Of a DNA stretch of 64,000 nucleotides, positions 20,315 to 32,462 are shown one piece after another. The stretch covers positions 24,673,109-24,737,108 of the forward strand of contig OZ038398.1 in the NCBI GenBank assembly GCA_964036045.1, written 5' to 3'. Numbering within the stretch: the stretch's first letter is position 1; each line of letters opens with the position of its first letter. Below the pieces are notes generated by a model. That model worked only from the letters and a program-made list of their open reading frames with translations, had not been told where the DNA came from and made no database searches. This stretch comes from Eutreptiella sp. 'Long Island Sound 2002' (lineage: Eukaryota; Euglenozoa; Euglenophyceae; Eutreptiales; Eutreptiaceae). The position numbers and the translations under genes were made by a program.

Positions 20315-22816
20315 ATGGATCCAGGAAGAGTGGACGCCGAGGTGAACACAGCGCCAGCGCCAGAGACACCGGCAAGGCCGGCGCCTGACGCTGTACCTTC
20401 GGTGGAGCCCTTACATGGGCCAATGGAAACGGCGGAGGACTCCTTGGATGGCCTCCAGACGGCCTTTGGGGCCCTGTCGGTGAAGGAAATGGTCTCTCAG
20501 CCTCAGCCTGTGAAGAGGAAGAGAGGAAACGAGAGCGAGAAGGATGCTGGAGAAGGAACAGACGAAGGAGAGGAGCAAGGGCAAGACCCGACGGATATCC
20601 CTACCTTCGAAGGCGCACCAAGCGCTTCTGGCCTCCAAGCATCACCCTCTCCCATAACCACCACACACCCAGCCGCCGCTACATCCACTTCCACAACCAA
20701 CCAGCCTATGGCAGAGGGCACAGGCTTTACTGGCATGCCTCACTACCCCGCCTATGGCATGGGCCCACCTACCACTGCGCTCCTTGAGGCAACTACTGCC
20801 AGTGAGCCGGTGGCTTCCAGCTCTGCGCCGCGTTGGTATGCGGCTGACCATCCCCATCCACTCCACTCCACTGGAACCTACATGGAAGTACCTGGGTATG
20901 CTCCTGGGTGTGCACCTGGGTATGCACCCCTGAGTGGGTTGAGGAGAGGACCAGAGTCTCTGGGAGGCAGGAGTAGAGGATCGGGAAGATCCTCCAACAG
21001 GTCCCTGACGCGGTCGGAGATCAACGAGGTGCTCCAAGGAGCCACTTCGAAAATCGTGAGCGACCTCACGCAAGAGATCAGGGAGAAGCTGCAGCCCCTG
21101 ATGATCCCGTCCCATGCGTCACCTACGACAGTGGGGATGTCACCCCACCGAGTACAGGCTAACCACCTGGCGGCAGGGTTGACGAATACCCTGGGGAGCC
21201 TGAGGAGCCGACCGATGCCGACTCCTGCAGCAGTACCAAGAAGCCCATTCGTCCCGAGGACAGCCCAGCCGCCCTACAGTCACGTGACGAACTCGACGAG
21301 GGCCGAGCTGGACCAGCTGGGGCTGACAGCCCTAAGGGCTATGGTGGACGTGGAGCCTTATGGCTCCAGTGATCTAGGCGGAGACCCCTCCGATGATGGG
21401 CCGCCTTCGATGACTTCTTCTTCGCCATCGGATGACGAAGACCCTGAGGACCCCGAGGATTCCAAGGGTAAGAAGAAGAAGAAGAAGAAGAAGAAGACCC
21501 GACGCCCTGAAGGACGCCGAGCTCAGGAGGCGAAGGCTATTGCCACCTCCAAGATAGTGGTGAACCTGCCTGAATTCACAGGCAAGGACCTCAGCGAGTT
21601 CGCTGAGAACTTTGGCCGGTTCCTACGACTGACCGGCCAAACCCACGCGAGTGGGCGAGTGAAGTGCGACCTGCTCCTGCAGTGCTGCAAGACGAAGTAC
21701 CTGGAGAAGCAGGTCAGGCAGATCGTCACCAACTCCGCCACCTTTGCCGACGTGTTGGTTGCCCTGGAGAGGCAGTACCCAACCTACGAGACCGACCTCT
21801 CCATCAGGGCCGAGATCCAGAACCTGCCCGTCCTGCCCAACAACCCCAAACCCGGCAGGGTCTCCGAGCTGTTGGCGGACCTGGACCACTGGGCTGGACG
21901 ACTGACGCCCGGTTCCTACAGCAGCGACGACCTGCTGTTTTGGTTGTGCTCCAAGCTCCCCCGTGAGCTATGGGACGAGTGCCGTCTGACGGCTGAGCGC
22001 AAGGCTAGATCCCTCCGCTACGAGGATCTATGCGTGCTGCTCCTGGAGATGGCGCTGGAGAAGGAGAGCGACCAACACCTGAACCACTACCGTCCTGGTG
22101 GTGGAGGTTCTGGAGGCAAAGGGTACCAAGGGTCCCGACCTGGGCAGGGGACTACCCCCAAACACGCCCACGCCCGCCTAATGGAGAACGTGAAGGAGCT
22201 ATTCTGGTGTGATGCCAGAGATGAACAGGGCCACCTGCAGCATGCCTCCGACTGCGAGCAGCGAGACTGCTTTGTTGTCCAGGGGAAGCAGCAGGAAAAG
22301 ATCACCGGCGCCAAGGTGAAGATGCCGGATCATTACCGCTGCACCATCACGTGTGCATTCTGCGGTAAGCGGAAGCACTATGAGGACGAGTGCTACCATA
22401 AGCAACGCCTATCGGCGAAGCTTAAGGGGGAAGATCCTGGCAAAAGCTCAGGCAAAGGTGGAGGCAAGGCCAAAGGCAACGACTCCGGCAAGGGCAAGTC
22501 GAAAGGACGTGGTCAAGGTGGTCAAGACAAGGGTCAAGGCGGACGAGGAGGAGGCGCTAATCGCCAGAACGACAACAAGAACAAGGACAAGAACGGAGGT
22601 AACCCCAACCCTAATCCAGGGGGGAACTCCGAGCCCTCTGGAGGGCAGTCTGGACCTACCACACGCTCACAGACGCAGGCCCAGCAAGAACAAGGAGCCA
22701 AGCGTGAGCATGAAGGTGGTGACGACGGCAACGCCAAAAAGAGGAGCCGTTTCATGAGGATGGCCCGCAAATTGCGGAACAAGGGGTTCGAGGTGACCTG
22801 TCCCGCGGAGTTCTGA
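20315..22816 (+). CDS. gag: Element 3 Gag
   Basis: 833 residues from the ATG just after the leader. The N-terminal 300 residues are Pro/Ser/Thr-rich and acidic. A Lys-run segment follows near 21,470. A capsid-like helical region runs from about 21,555 (VVNLPEFTGKDLSEFAENF) to about 22,080. A canonical CCHC zinc knuckle (CAFCGKRKHYEDEC) lies at about 22,356, then a long Gly/Lys/Asn/Gln-rich basic tail. It ends at UGA (22,814-22,816), after which the same frame is open into Pol. Confidence 0.88.
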   Translation: MDPGRVDAEVNTAPAPETPARPAPDAVPSVEPLHGPMETAEDSLDGLQTAFGALSVKEMVSQPQPVKRKRGNESEKDAGEGTDEGEEQGQDPTDIPTFEGAPSASGLQASPSPITTTHPAAATSTSTTNQPMAEGTGFTGMPHYPAYGMGPPTTALLEATTASEPVASSSAPRWYAADHPHPLHSTGTYMEVPGYAPGCAPGYAPLSGLRRGPESLGGRSRGSGRSSNRSLTRSEINEVLQGATSKIVSDLTQEIREKLQPLMIPSHASPTTVGMSPHRVQANHLAAGLTNTLGSLRSRPMPTPAAVPRSPFVPRTAQPPYSHVTNSTRAELDQLGLTALRAMVDVEPYGSSDLGGDPSDDGPPSMTSSSPSDDEDPEDPEDSKGKKKKKKKKKTRRPEGRRAQEAKAIATSKIVVNLPEFTGKDLSEFAENFGRFLRLTGQTHASGRVKCDLLLQCCKTKYLEKQVRQIVTNSATFADVLVALERQYPTYETDLSIRAEIQNLPVLPNNPKPGRVSELLADLDHWAGRLTPGSYSSDDLLFWLCSKLPRELWDECRLTAERKARSLRYEDLCVLLLEMALEKESDQHLNHYRPGGGGSGGKGYQGSRPGQGTTPKHAHARLMENVKELFWCDARDEQGHLQHASDCEQRDCFVVQGKQQEKITGAKVKMPDHYRCTITCAFCGKRKHYEDECYHKQRLSAKLKGEDPGKSSGKGGGKAKGNDSGKGKSKGRGQGGQDKGQGGRGGGANRQNDNKNKDKNGGNPNPNPGGNSEPSGGQSGPTTRSQTQAQQEQGAKREHEGGDDGNAKKRSRFMRMARKLRNKGFEVTCPAEF

Positions 22817-22857
22817 CGGGGACGCTCTGGTGGCACCCAAGACCTGGTGTTTTGGGT
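22814..22857 (+). promoter_or_regulatory. Candidate UGA-CGG readthrough site between gag and pol, element 3
   Basis: The gag stop is UGA followed by CGG, a context known from stop readthrough in several plant RNA viruses. Eighteen nucleotides on, a 9-bp stem (22,835-22,843 with 22,849-22,857, one G-U pair, 5-nt loop) can form. Gag and Pol are in the same frame with no other stop between them. Confidence 0.65.
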
Positions 22858-25800
22858 ACGTATCCGACTAGGGGGACGTGAATACCTGGGGGTACTGGAT
22901 ACTGGAGCCACAATATCGATAGTGGCCAAGAAAATTTTACCTTGTGGGAGCCTGAAGAACACCATGACCACCGCCGCTATACGGATGGGGGATGGACATG
23001 TGGTGCACAGCTGCGGGGACTGCGAAGTGGAGGTACCTATGGGCTCCAAGACTATCGCCCATCGGTTCTATGTGATGGACACTGATGCCTTCGACTTTGT
23101 ACTGGGTACTGACTTCTTCGTGCAGCACTCCCAGATACAATCCCTGACGCTGCAAGCGCCCTACCTCCTCTACGTGGACCACGGCAGTGGCAGAGAGTCT
23201 GTGCCACTGGAGCAGTCGGAACATACCTCGAGTTACCTGAGACTATCGAAGGAGGAGCCCTCGAACATGATGGCGGCCTCCAAAACTGAGGACTATCAAC
23301 TATTGGGGGAAGTCCTAGACCAAGGTCTGAAGGAGTTGGGTTACTCTCGAGAAGACCTAAGTGTGGAACTGTTCGCCAGCGACAAGCAGCATGTACTGGA
23401 CCTATACTGCAGCAAGGGGAAGAACTGCAGCTACAAATTTTACTGGCCCTCTTTCGGGATGGCCTACGGGAACCCCAGATTCAGTGAACTGGGGAAGGTG
23501 CTGACCAAGGTGGCCTTGGAACGTTCCCGTATGGTCCTGTGTTCCCCCGATTGGGGAGCCCATGGGGGCAACGAGTACTGGCGAACCCTCCTTGACAAGC
23601 TGACTATCAGCTCTGTGCGGTTACCTGATGAGGCCATCTACGTGCCTCTGGGACGCAAGACGCCCATTGGGAAGCCCGGATGGGGGAGTATGCTCAGCGT
23701 GGTGGACGGAAGTCTTACCACCATCCCCTGGGAAGACCTGGACCCTACTCTGGTCCAGGCTATACAACGAGAAAGCGATGGACTCGCCTTGGGTGACTTG
23801 AAGGATCGTCTACGACCTCAAGATGCTGTTGAAACTACACCCGGAGGAGATGAGTACGTCGTGACTGACACCAACGCCCCCAACTCTCCCTGTCATGTAC
23901 CTGTTCCTGATGGAGTCTCTGAGTGTGGACTATCTGAGCTACCTAGCTCTATCCACTCAGACGACGAAACTGAGCACGACGCCTTCTTCGTGCAGACTGC
24001 GGTGGAAGAAGTGGAGAACGCCGAGTACGTCGCCCCACTAAAACCCCTACTCTCCATGAGGGTGGAAGACCCCGTGGATGAAGAGCTGGACCCTCGATCC
24101 AGGCTCAGGGAGTATGTGGATTCCAAGAGGAAGTTGGTGGCGAAAAAGCTATGCTACGCGAAGCCTACCCGCAGCTCGTGGCCACTGAAGCAAGGACGTA
24201 CGGGAGACCTATCCCAACTGAAGGAGGACCTCGAACAGAAGATCACCACCTGGCAAAGGGAGGTAGATCTCAAGCTCATGAAGAGCGTATGGGGTGCCCA
24301 TGTGAGGACCCCAGATGAGGACGACCTCTCGGAGGAATGTGTATGTGAACCCCCTAAAGCGTGCCTATGTTGCCATCGTCCACCGGAGATGGTTGAGCAA
24401 GACCTTCTGTATGCCTACCAAGGGCTGAAGGATACTACCGCGGGCGAAGAGTCGGTGGAGGACCACCTCCCGACTTCTATTCAAGGGGCAAGCAACTTGC
24501 ACTCCGACGAGGATATGGAGGACAAGATCAAGGTACTGGACCCGCGGGTGCAAAAGCTGATAAGGACCTATCTGGAGGTGTTCGGAGAACTACCCCCTCC
24601 AGCCTCATGCGACAAGCTGGTACAGATGGACCTCAAGCTGAAACCCGAGTTCGTGGGTCACAAGATCCGGAGGAGACCCTATCCAGCTCCTAAAGAGCAG
24701 GCCGACGAGATTGAGCGACAGATACAAGAATGTATCGACGCTGGCCTAGTCCTGGAGTACAAGGATGGGGACTACCCCCTACACTGCAGCCCCTGTTTCC
24801 TGGTGGCTAAACCTGGGTCTACAGCCAAACGGCTGGTAGTGGACTATGGAGAGCTGAACAAGAAGACGCTGAACCACTCAGGGTCCATTCCCAATATGGA
24901 GTCTACCCTGGAGAAGATAGCCTCCTGTCGCTACAAGACCAAGATGGACAAGCGAAGTGGATTCTGGCAAGTGGACCTGACGCCCAACGCGCAGGAACTA
25001 CTGGCCTTCATCACCCCTCAGGGGAGGGTATTCAAGTGGAAGGTCATGCCATTCGGCGTGGCTAACGCCCCCGCTCTGTTCCAAGAGCTGATGAACAAGA
25101 TCTTGTCCATCCTACGAAGGAGACCTAAGGTGCAGGAGCTCATATCCCGTGGGGCCCAGATGGAGGCTCACATCGACGATGTATGCCTCGGGACCAATAC
25201 CCAGGAGGATCACCTAATCCTCTTGGGTGAGTTCTTTGCGGTCTGCCAGGAGAACCACACACGACTCAAGCTGGAGAAGTGTGAGTTCATGCAGGAGACC
25301 ATGCAGTACCTGGGGTTTGACGTTGGCTATGGCCGGTGGACCCCAGCGGCCTCTAAGGCCAAACCCCTGATGGATGCCAAGGTACGACACGAAGACCCCA
25401 AGAAAGGACTTCATGATGTACGCAGTTTCATTGGGGCGTGCAACTTCTATCGCCGCCACATCAAAAACTTCACCTACACCAGCGCGGTACTGACTGACTT
25501 GATCAAGAAGAGTACTACTTGGCGCTGGGGCCCACAAGAGCAACAAGCGTTTGACGAGCTCAAAGACAAGGTAGCCAACGCTAAGTGCTTGGGCGTGCCT
25601 AGGGCACAAGGGGAGATTATCCTGGTGACCGACGCCAGCAACGTGGGCGGTGGTGGAACGTTGTTCCAATGGCAAGCACTAGAGAAGGAGGAGTTCGACT
25701 CGGCCATTTCCCAATGGGGGACGGAAGGTCTCAACCGAGATGGAACCCTCAAGCACAGCTACCCTGACGACAAGTGGGTCCTAGTACCTCTGGGCCACTG

Positions 25801-26694
25801 GAACTGGAAGTGGAACCAGGCCAGGGGGAACTACTCCACCTATGAGCAGGAACTGCTCGCGGGTATGCTGGTGCTATCCTCACAAGCACGACTGTTGGGG
25901 AGTAACCCTGTGGTCTGGCTATGCGACCAAGAACCGGTCCGCAGTTTCCAGAAGGGCCCCCCACCTGAGAAGGCCAAGCTACGTCGCTGGTGGACCTACC
26001 TCAGTCAACTACGGCTGACGGTACACCATATCCAGGGAGTGAAGAACGAGTGTGCCGACTACATCAGCCGCAACAACTTCGACGCCCTGATTGGTGCCCG
26101 GTCTGAAGCGCTGGCTAAGGAAGCGTTCAGCCGTATGGACGTACACCTGGACCTGAACATGACCATGATACGCCCCCTGGATGGACTCCAACAATCGGAG
26201 TACCTACAGGAGTTTGGGGATATCTACCGGCGCCTGGAGAAACGCCTTGAACCCCTCCTGGTCAACCAAGACCAGTGGAAGCGGGACAAGAGCTACCTCT
26301 GGCACGAGGACCGCATCGTGGTGCCTAGTGACCGAGTCCCAGCGCTGCTGAAGTGGACCCATGAGTCCAGTGGTCATGTGGGTGCTGACCGTACCCTGAG
26401 GCTGTTCAAGCAGTGGTTCCACACTACGTGGACTGACGACCAGCTGCGGAAGACGCTCCTGCCTATCGTGGACAAGTGCCCGTGCAGGTCCTGTAAACCA
26501 GGGGATGTCAGGGACAGAGGTCTCTACTCGACCCTGCCCATCCCTCACTGTGCTAACAGTGTTCTATACGTGGACTACACGGAGATGCCGAAGTTCGGGG
26601 GCTATGACTTCGCCCTCGTGGTAACCTGTGGGTTGACCAGGTTTACCAGGGTGTTCCCATGTACCAAGCACATTACCGGAGAGGAGACTATCAA
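22817..26694 (+). pseudogene. pol: Element 3 Pol, 5' part up to the integrase core
   Basis: Numbered from 22,847, domains are: protease DTGA at about 18-21 with FVLGTDFF; a degenerate Dam-like domain at about 172-290 (VELFAS, YWPSF in place of NPPF, MVLCSPDWG); reverse transcriptase with FKWKVMPFGVANAP and HIDD near 774; RNase H with TDAS near 927; an HHCC integrase finger near 1171 (HESSGH...CPCRSC); and the first catalytic Asp (YVDYTEM) near 1241. The frame is then interrupted by the inserted DNA transposon and runs into an unrelated stop at 26,794. The rest resumes at 27,911. Confidence 0.9.
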
Positions 26695-27905
26695 CTTAGC
26701 CCACGCAAACTGCACCCTGTTTTTCACCTCAAGGCTGGTATTTGCGTGCAAAAAAAAGACGCGCAGTTTCCGCGTGTTTCCACCTGAAAACTGAGAATTA
26801 AGAAACGGAGGAATCTCAAATATATTTTTTTAGGCTATCAGCGGAATGCAAGTAGTCAGAGGTATGAAAAAAGTTTTGTTTGGCATAATGAGTGCGCGAG
26901 GCCTCGCGCACTCAATTATGCAGAATGTGTATTTCCCAATCGTCCTGAATAAACAGTATTCCATGCCAAATGAGGCTCTGATGTCTTCATGGGTGCCTCA
27001 TGGTGTACCGTTCGGGTCATGTCAGCAGCAAGAGTGGTCAATCAATGGACGTTTTGTACACGCCATGCACTATGTAAGGTGTAATAGATCTAAAAAGGCG
27101 GGTTGCCCTCAGTCCTTGCTAAACACACGATTTTCAGTTAGTTTACCTATAAATGAGGTGCCCAGCCTCCCATCTTTTGGGGCTGTACAACAGTTTGTCA
27201 GAAGCGCTAGGTCACAGGACGTATGAAGCAAGTGCTCTAGAGGAGGATAGTCTAATCGCTACTCCTGAGCTCACTGTTTTCACAGGATTCCAAAAGGGAG
27301 GAATCTCAAAAAGCCTTTTGGAGGCTATCGACAGAATGCAAGTAGTCAGGGGTATTCAAAAACCCATGCTTCTAGCATGTTGAGTGCGCGAGCCCTCGCG
27401 CACTGAGTGTTCCGCTGTGCAAGTCTCTAACCCATATTGAATCTTGCAGTTTTGCTTTTGCTCCATCCTTGCTTCATGCCACTTCCGATGTCAAAAAGTG
27501 ATCTCAAAAAAGCCTGAAAATCTCACTCCAGCTGGCTGAGTGCGCGAGGCCTCGAGCACTCAGCCTCCCATAATAAGTATTTTTTTATGTGGACATGTAC
27601 AGGATGTGTGAACAGCGCCCATCGTTAATAGTTTTCCAGACGATCCAAAAATTGGTATTCTTCGAATTAGCCAACAAAAATGTTTTTTCGCGGAAAATGA
27701 CCGGTAAACCCTCTGATTTTGGACTAAAGAATGGTTATTTTACCCCCCCAAAAACAGCAAAAAATGGGCAAAACTGATGAAAAATGCATTTTTTTGGAGG
27801 GCTTGAAAAACAGTATTTTCAAGATGGCAAAAAAAACTATTTTTTTCGGTGACAAAATCTAGTTGCTTAGGTGAAAAAAAGGGGGTGCAGTTTGCGTGGG
27901 CTAAG
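26695..27905. mobile_element. Non-autonomous TIR DNA transposon inserted in element 3 integrase
   Basis: Ends are inverted: the first 23 bp (starting CTTAGCCCACGC) match the complement of the last 23 exactly, and similarity continues to about 35 bp with T-run length differences. ATCAA flanks both sides (26,690-26,694 and 27,906-27,910). Excision with one ATCAA restores an uninterrupted Pol frame. No transposase frame is present. The interior has a near-duplicate of about 120 bp (about 26,806-26,935 and 27,297-27,420) and three copies of a GAGTGCGCGAGG-type palindrome. The superfamily cannot be assigned from a 5-bp duplication alone. Confidence 0.93.
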
Positions 27906-28961
27906 ATCAAGATACTCCTGGAGGAGTGGTTTTGTGTCTATGGGGCGCCCAAGGAGATCAACTCCGATGAGGACGTACGAGTACGCTCAGATACTGGCTG
28001 GTACAAGAGGGTCCTGAGGTCCCTCAATGTCCAGGTGTCTACGGGGATTCCCTACTCTCACACGAGCAACCCCCTATGTGAGCGACAGATTCGTGTCCTG
28101 AAGGAGAACGTCAGGATATGGTGCAAAACTGAACGCACCAGAGACTGGGTGAGACTACTCCCCGTCATATCCTTGATGATGAACTCCCAAGAGAGTTCAG
28201 CTACTGGCTACTCGCCACATGAGCTATTCATGGGGCGCCCGGCGTGGTTCCTACATGCCCCCTATCCAGAGGACACCCATTCTTCTGTGGGTGAATGGGT
28301 CCAAGAGCAACAAGCGAAGGTGGACAAGGCCAAGGCTATGCTCCAGAGAGTGAGGGAGCGTCAGTGGAACAAGAAGAACAAGCACCGTGTACCGGCCACC
28401 TACCAAGAAGGGGACTGGGTGCTGGTGCACCACAGTCGACTACCCGCCTGGCCACGCTCTACCAGCGATGACCCATACTTCGGGCCGTACAAGATCCTAT
28501 CTGTGGATGGACACCGTATCACCGTGCGGTGTTCTCCTCGTCTAGGGGGGACCCTGGTGTGCGCCGCTCAACACCTGAAGCGCTACCATGATCCTGAAGA
28601 CCTCTGTGGGGAGGAGTGGGAGCTGAACGACGAGGAAATCGCCGCTCTGGACCTACAAGGGGCTGCCAGCCCTATGGAAGTTGAAGGTGAACTCCCCGAC
28701 ATGAACGCCGAGGAGATGGCTAAGGAGGGTTTCTACCTGGTGAAGTCTGTCCTACGCCACCGCTATCGCCAGGGTTGGCGCTTCCTCACCCTCTGGGAAG
28801 GGTTTGGAGTCGAAGAGGCCACCTGGGAGCCCTTCTCTGCGTTTGTTCTACCTGAGGGACGCCTAAACTCAGTTCTGGTTGACTACTTGTCCCAGAACAA
28901 CCTTGGTGAGTTGTTGAGGCTCGCTGAGATGCTTGCCTCCAAGAATAAAGCTAGGGACTGA
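27906..28961 (+). pseudogene. pol: Element 3 Pol, 3' part (integrase core, C-terminus, chromodomain)
   Basis: Continues the integrase: second Asp in INSDED (about 27,962), Glu in NPLCERQIRVLK (about 28,080), then YSPHELFMGRP and a C-terminal DNA-binding region with YFGPYKILSVDG. A chromodomain-like end follows (about 28,735-28,850: FLTLWEGFGVEEATWEP). The stop is TGA at 28,959-28,961. Joined to the 5' part after removal of the DNA transposon, no other defect is seen. Confidence 0.9.
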
Positions 28962-31232
28962 ACCTTACCCTTACCTGCCAAAGCGTATGTGTGAGTGTGC
29001 TAGTCCTAAGGTCCTGAGAAGCAAGCCGCAGAAGTGGTGTCCTAATTATACCCAAGTCTGCGCCCTTGCTGAACCTGGAGGGTTGGCTTATTGATGCCAC
29101 GGGGTACGCCCCGGGTCTCCCCTCCCCTATGCGCCCAATTTCTGTGCTGGCGCAAAACCTTGGGGGAATACCCAGAGTGTTAATCCAGGTATTGTTTTCC
29201 CTACCTACCTGTCTACTACAGGGAGGGGTGGCCAAAAGCTATGAAGGCATGCAAAACGCCTGTTTGCTATGTGGCCAAAAACACTAACCTAACACACTGT
29301 CACAGCCCACCAACCCAGCTAAAATTGCAGGAAAAGGGTGGGACAGTGACACGCCCCCTACAGGTCCTACACACCCTACAGTGGCACCATCCTGGTGGGC
29401 GAGCGCTGGGCAACTGGCTCTAGCCCCCACGCAGGACTACCACTCCTACACGCACGCTCTACTTGGCGTTGCGAAGAGAAAGTTCTCGAGGGTCCTAGCG
29501 ACCCACCTGTGAAATGACAAGAGAACACAGCGCTGCTAAGCAACTGTGGCCTCACAGGGGACGCCACAACGCGTTTCCCCTGCTAGGGCTTGGAGGGAAG
29601 GAGTGCTCTCGTGTGCAAGGCGCAGATGTCGATGAAGTCGGACTCCCTGCTCTGCCACAGGCGGAGCGGAGTTACTTGTTTGTGTGATCAGCGCCCCTGT
29701 TTAGCAGGGCATAAAAAAATGCTGCTGCACCACTCACCCTACCTGCCCACCTGTAAAACAAAGGCAAATGAAAGGGCGTTTGCGGCGGAGGAACCAAGGC
29801 ACACTCCAGGTATTATACCCTTCTCAGTGTGCCCTATAATACGCTGTCCGCAAACACGCTGGAGGACCAGCTACCCTTATCAAGCAAGCAAGCGTTAAGG
29901 GACTCCTCAGGTTCTCTTAAAGAACGTACCGAGGAGCCCCTGGGTAGCCTAAACAAGGTTTACCGTGCGCACTTCGCGTGGCCTACCCTTTAATGCGTGT
30001 GTGCATGCACGACTATGCACAATCACGTGGGCAAACCTGCCCATCTCCACCACAATCTTGACTCCACCAGGGGGTGGCCCCGCCTGGGCGTACCTACCTT
30101 ACCTACCGCTGGGAAGTGAAGCAAGGAGAGAAAACAAAAGGGGCGTACGCGAAGAACGTTGCTATGCACTTGTGTGTATGACTAATCACCCTGATCTGAC
30201 CGCTAATCATCTGCAATCTTTCCAATCAATCCCTCTACCGCGTCCTATAGTGGTTATCGTTGTTAACGCTGCTACACGACTCGGTCACGGAGACTCGAGA
30301 CGAGCAATGTGTATGCGGCATGCAAGACGAGCATACCTGTAGTTTATACCTGATTCATTGAAGTCTTTTCAATTGATTTTCGAATTCTTGAATTTTTGAA
30401 GCTTCTATTAGTGTGGGTGGAATCTGTATGTTTGTTTATTAATGTGTGTCTCGTCATTTTCAAGACTACGTGATACATACGTTTATAATTCCATTATTTT
30501 TCCATTTTCCGGCGCTTCGCTAGGAGCCGCTCCTGCGCGCCGCCATTTTATGCGTATGAATTTCTGGACTTAAAAAATCCAGAGATGACTATAATTTCTA
30601 TAAAAATGTGCTGAAGATGCACAATTGGATTCTGCTCAGGTGTGTCGTTTCAGAAAAATTCTGCGCCGTCATTTGACGGATTTTGGTGTCGTCGCTTCGT
30701 TTTTGCGTGGATTCGTCCATAATTCTCCCATTCCTGCCTCTGCAGATACCCACGCGCAGCCTCGCTGAGTAGGCCGTGTTCGGGCCGAAACGCAGGTGCC
30801 TGGAGAGACTGAGCAGAACCAAGACCCCACCAAGGGGCAAATTAATTTCTTTTCGACTCCCTACGCCCTAAGACAGGTCACAGGTCGCCAGCAGGTTTAC
30901 GAGAACCCATGCGAGTGTGTATAATGTGTCTTGCGTTTGGGTTGTGTCGACGCTGCGTCTTGGAGGAAGGGATGCATATGCACATGTTTGGCATGCTCCC
31001 AATCTAACCCAACCAAGCCACAGGAGCCCCGGCAGCGCCAAGAGCGCTGAGTCTTCTGTAGGAAACTGTACAATCAGAGCAGCAAAAGGACGCCAGCCAT
31101 GGTGAGCGCCCATTTTTCAGTGTGAGGGAGACTGTAGGTATTTTAAAGTAGATGTGGAAACCAAGGAAAGGCCAAGAAAAATTCCCTTTTTCCTAAAATG
31201 CGACAGTGGTGGCCACCACAGCACAAGGGGGG
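28962..31232 (+). other. Element 3 3' untranslated region
   Basis: About 2.3 kb without a convincing gene. It ends in the purine tract AAGGGGGG before the LTR. Short open frames look non-coding. Confidence 0.65.
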
Positions 31233-32049
31233 AGTAAGAAAAAGTGCTTTTCCATTGCTTTGGGACATACTCTAGTTGTATTAGAGATGCACTGAGCATC
31301 CATGCATTTTTATCTTAGTATTGGTCCAGCCAAAAGTGGTGAGAACACATTTTGACCTATGGAACCAAACACCCAATCAGGATATTGAGTGGACCCCTTA
31401 ATCCCCTTTCAATCAGAAGTAAAACATCTTTTCCTGAGTTGACTGAGCACTGACATACCTAAGGTAGAACCTATGAATTTATCTATGTTTTTCCATGAAT
31501 ACTTATCTGCCCTAGTGGTATGCACCATAGGGGGTTAGGCACCTCTTTTTGAGAGGTCCTGGGTTCAATTCCTGGTCAGCCTAACTAAGTAGGAAGATCC
31601 CAACTAAGTAGGAAGATCCCATGTGACATGGCAGTGACCTCATCGCCACATACCATGCCACCTCAGCACATATGGGAGCCAAAACAAAGAGTGCACATCT
31701 CCTAAGATGGCACTATGGAGAGAGAGTGATCCTGAGGCAGTTTTCTAACTCTTTTCCCAAAACATTTCAGCTATCTCTGTGAATATGCATTCATTTGTAT
31801 CCTGAGTTGCAGTTTCTGTGAATATCTAATCATCTTTCACTGTTTACACTGCAGCCCTTCATGCTTTGATCCTGAATTACCTTCTCCTTGCATACTATTG
31901 GCTTGGGCTATCCTGGATTGAGTTGGCTTTACTGTATTTCAACAAACAAAAGCTTTTCATCATCCAAAACCAGCAGCAGGACACCCTACAGCAACAACAA
32001 GCAGCAGGAGAAGCAAAAACACAGTGCTGAAAACACTATAAACTTTTCT
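31233..32049 (+). repeat. Element 3 3' LTR (817 bp)
   Basis: Same as the 5' copy apart from a C/T difference in GATAT(C/T)GAGTGG. It is preceded by a purine tract AAGGGGGG (31,225-31,232). Confidence 0.95.
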
Positions 32050-32451
32050 GACACTGCCCCTGATATCTCCGAACCCAACTGACCCTCTTCAGACCCATAT
32101 CCAGCCTCTTGGAGCGACATATGCGAAGCACTTGTAAGTCCAGTGAACTCCATGGTGGAATATGAAGAGTACGAAAACCCGGTCTACAAAAATGGAGCAG
32201 ACATAGAATCTCAATGCGCATTCATCGCACATAATGACACGACGTGAAATCATTCGAAATAATTTAAATAAATCCGATTGGGAAATCACGAAAGACAAAT
32301 GCGACTCGACGCGCGCTCACAGGCGACATCTGGCGGCGAACGGAAAACATGAAATGAAGCGGAAAATTTACTGCACTAATGTACATCTGAGAATCATTGA
32401 AATTCTGATCACATCAGTGTATAATTGAGTGCTGTCACTGCTGCCGTTACA
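32050..32451 (-). repeat. Element 2 3' LTR, proximal part
   Basis: The first 397 bp of the 3' LTR (32,451-32,055) plus the GACAC (32,050-32,054) duplicated by element 3. The remaining 83 bp are at 19,318-19,400. Together they give exactly 480 bp, matching the intact 5' LTR. Confidence 0.95.
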
Positions 32452-32462
32452 CTCCCCCTCTG
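32452..32462 (-). promoter_or_regulatory. Element 2 polypurine tract
   Basis: Minus-strand CAGAGGGGGAG immediately before the 3' LTR (TGTAAC). The same layout and a near-identical tract occur in element 1. Confidence 0.85.

Larger units (their letters stand above)
19401..32049 (+). mobile_element. Element 3: LTR retrotransposon nested in the element 2 LTR
   Basis: Two 817-bp LTRs (19,401-20,217 and 31,233-32,049) differ at one site that I can find. GACAC is duplicated on the two sides (19,396-19,400 and 32,050-32,054). The intact element 2 LTR at 41,766-42,245 shows the empty site. The interior holds a primer binding site, Gag, Pol (broken by a DNA transposon) and a polypurine tract. It is a distinct, more divergent lineage than elements 1 and 2. 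Confidence 0.96.
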
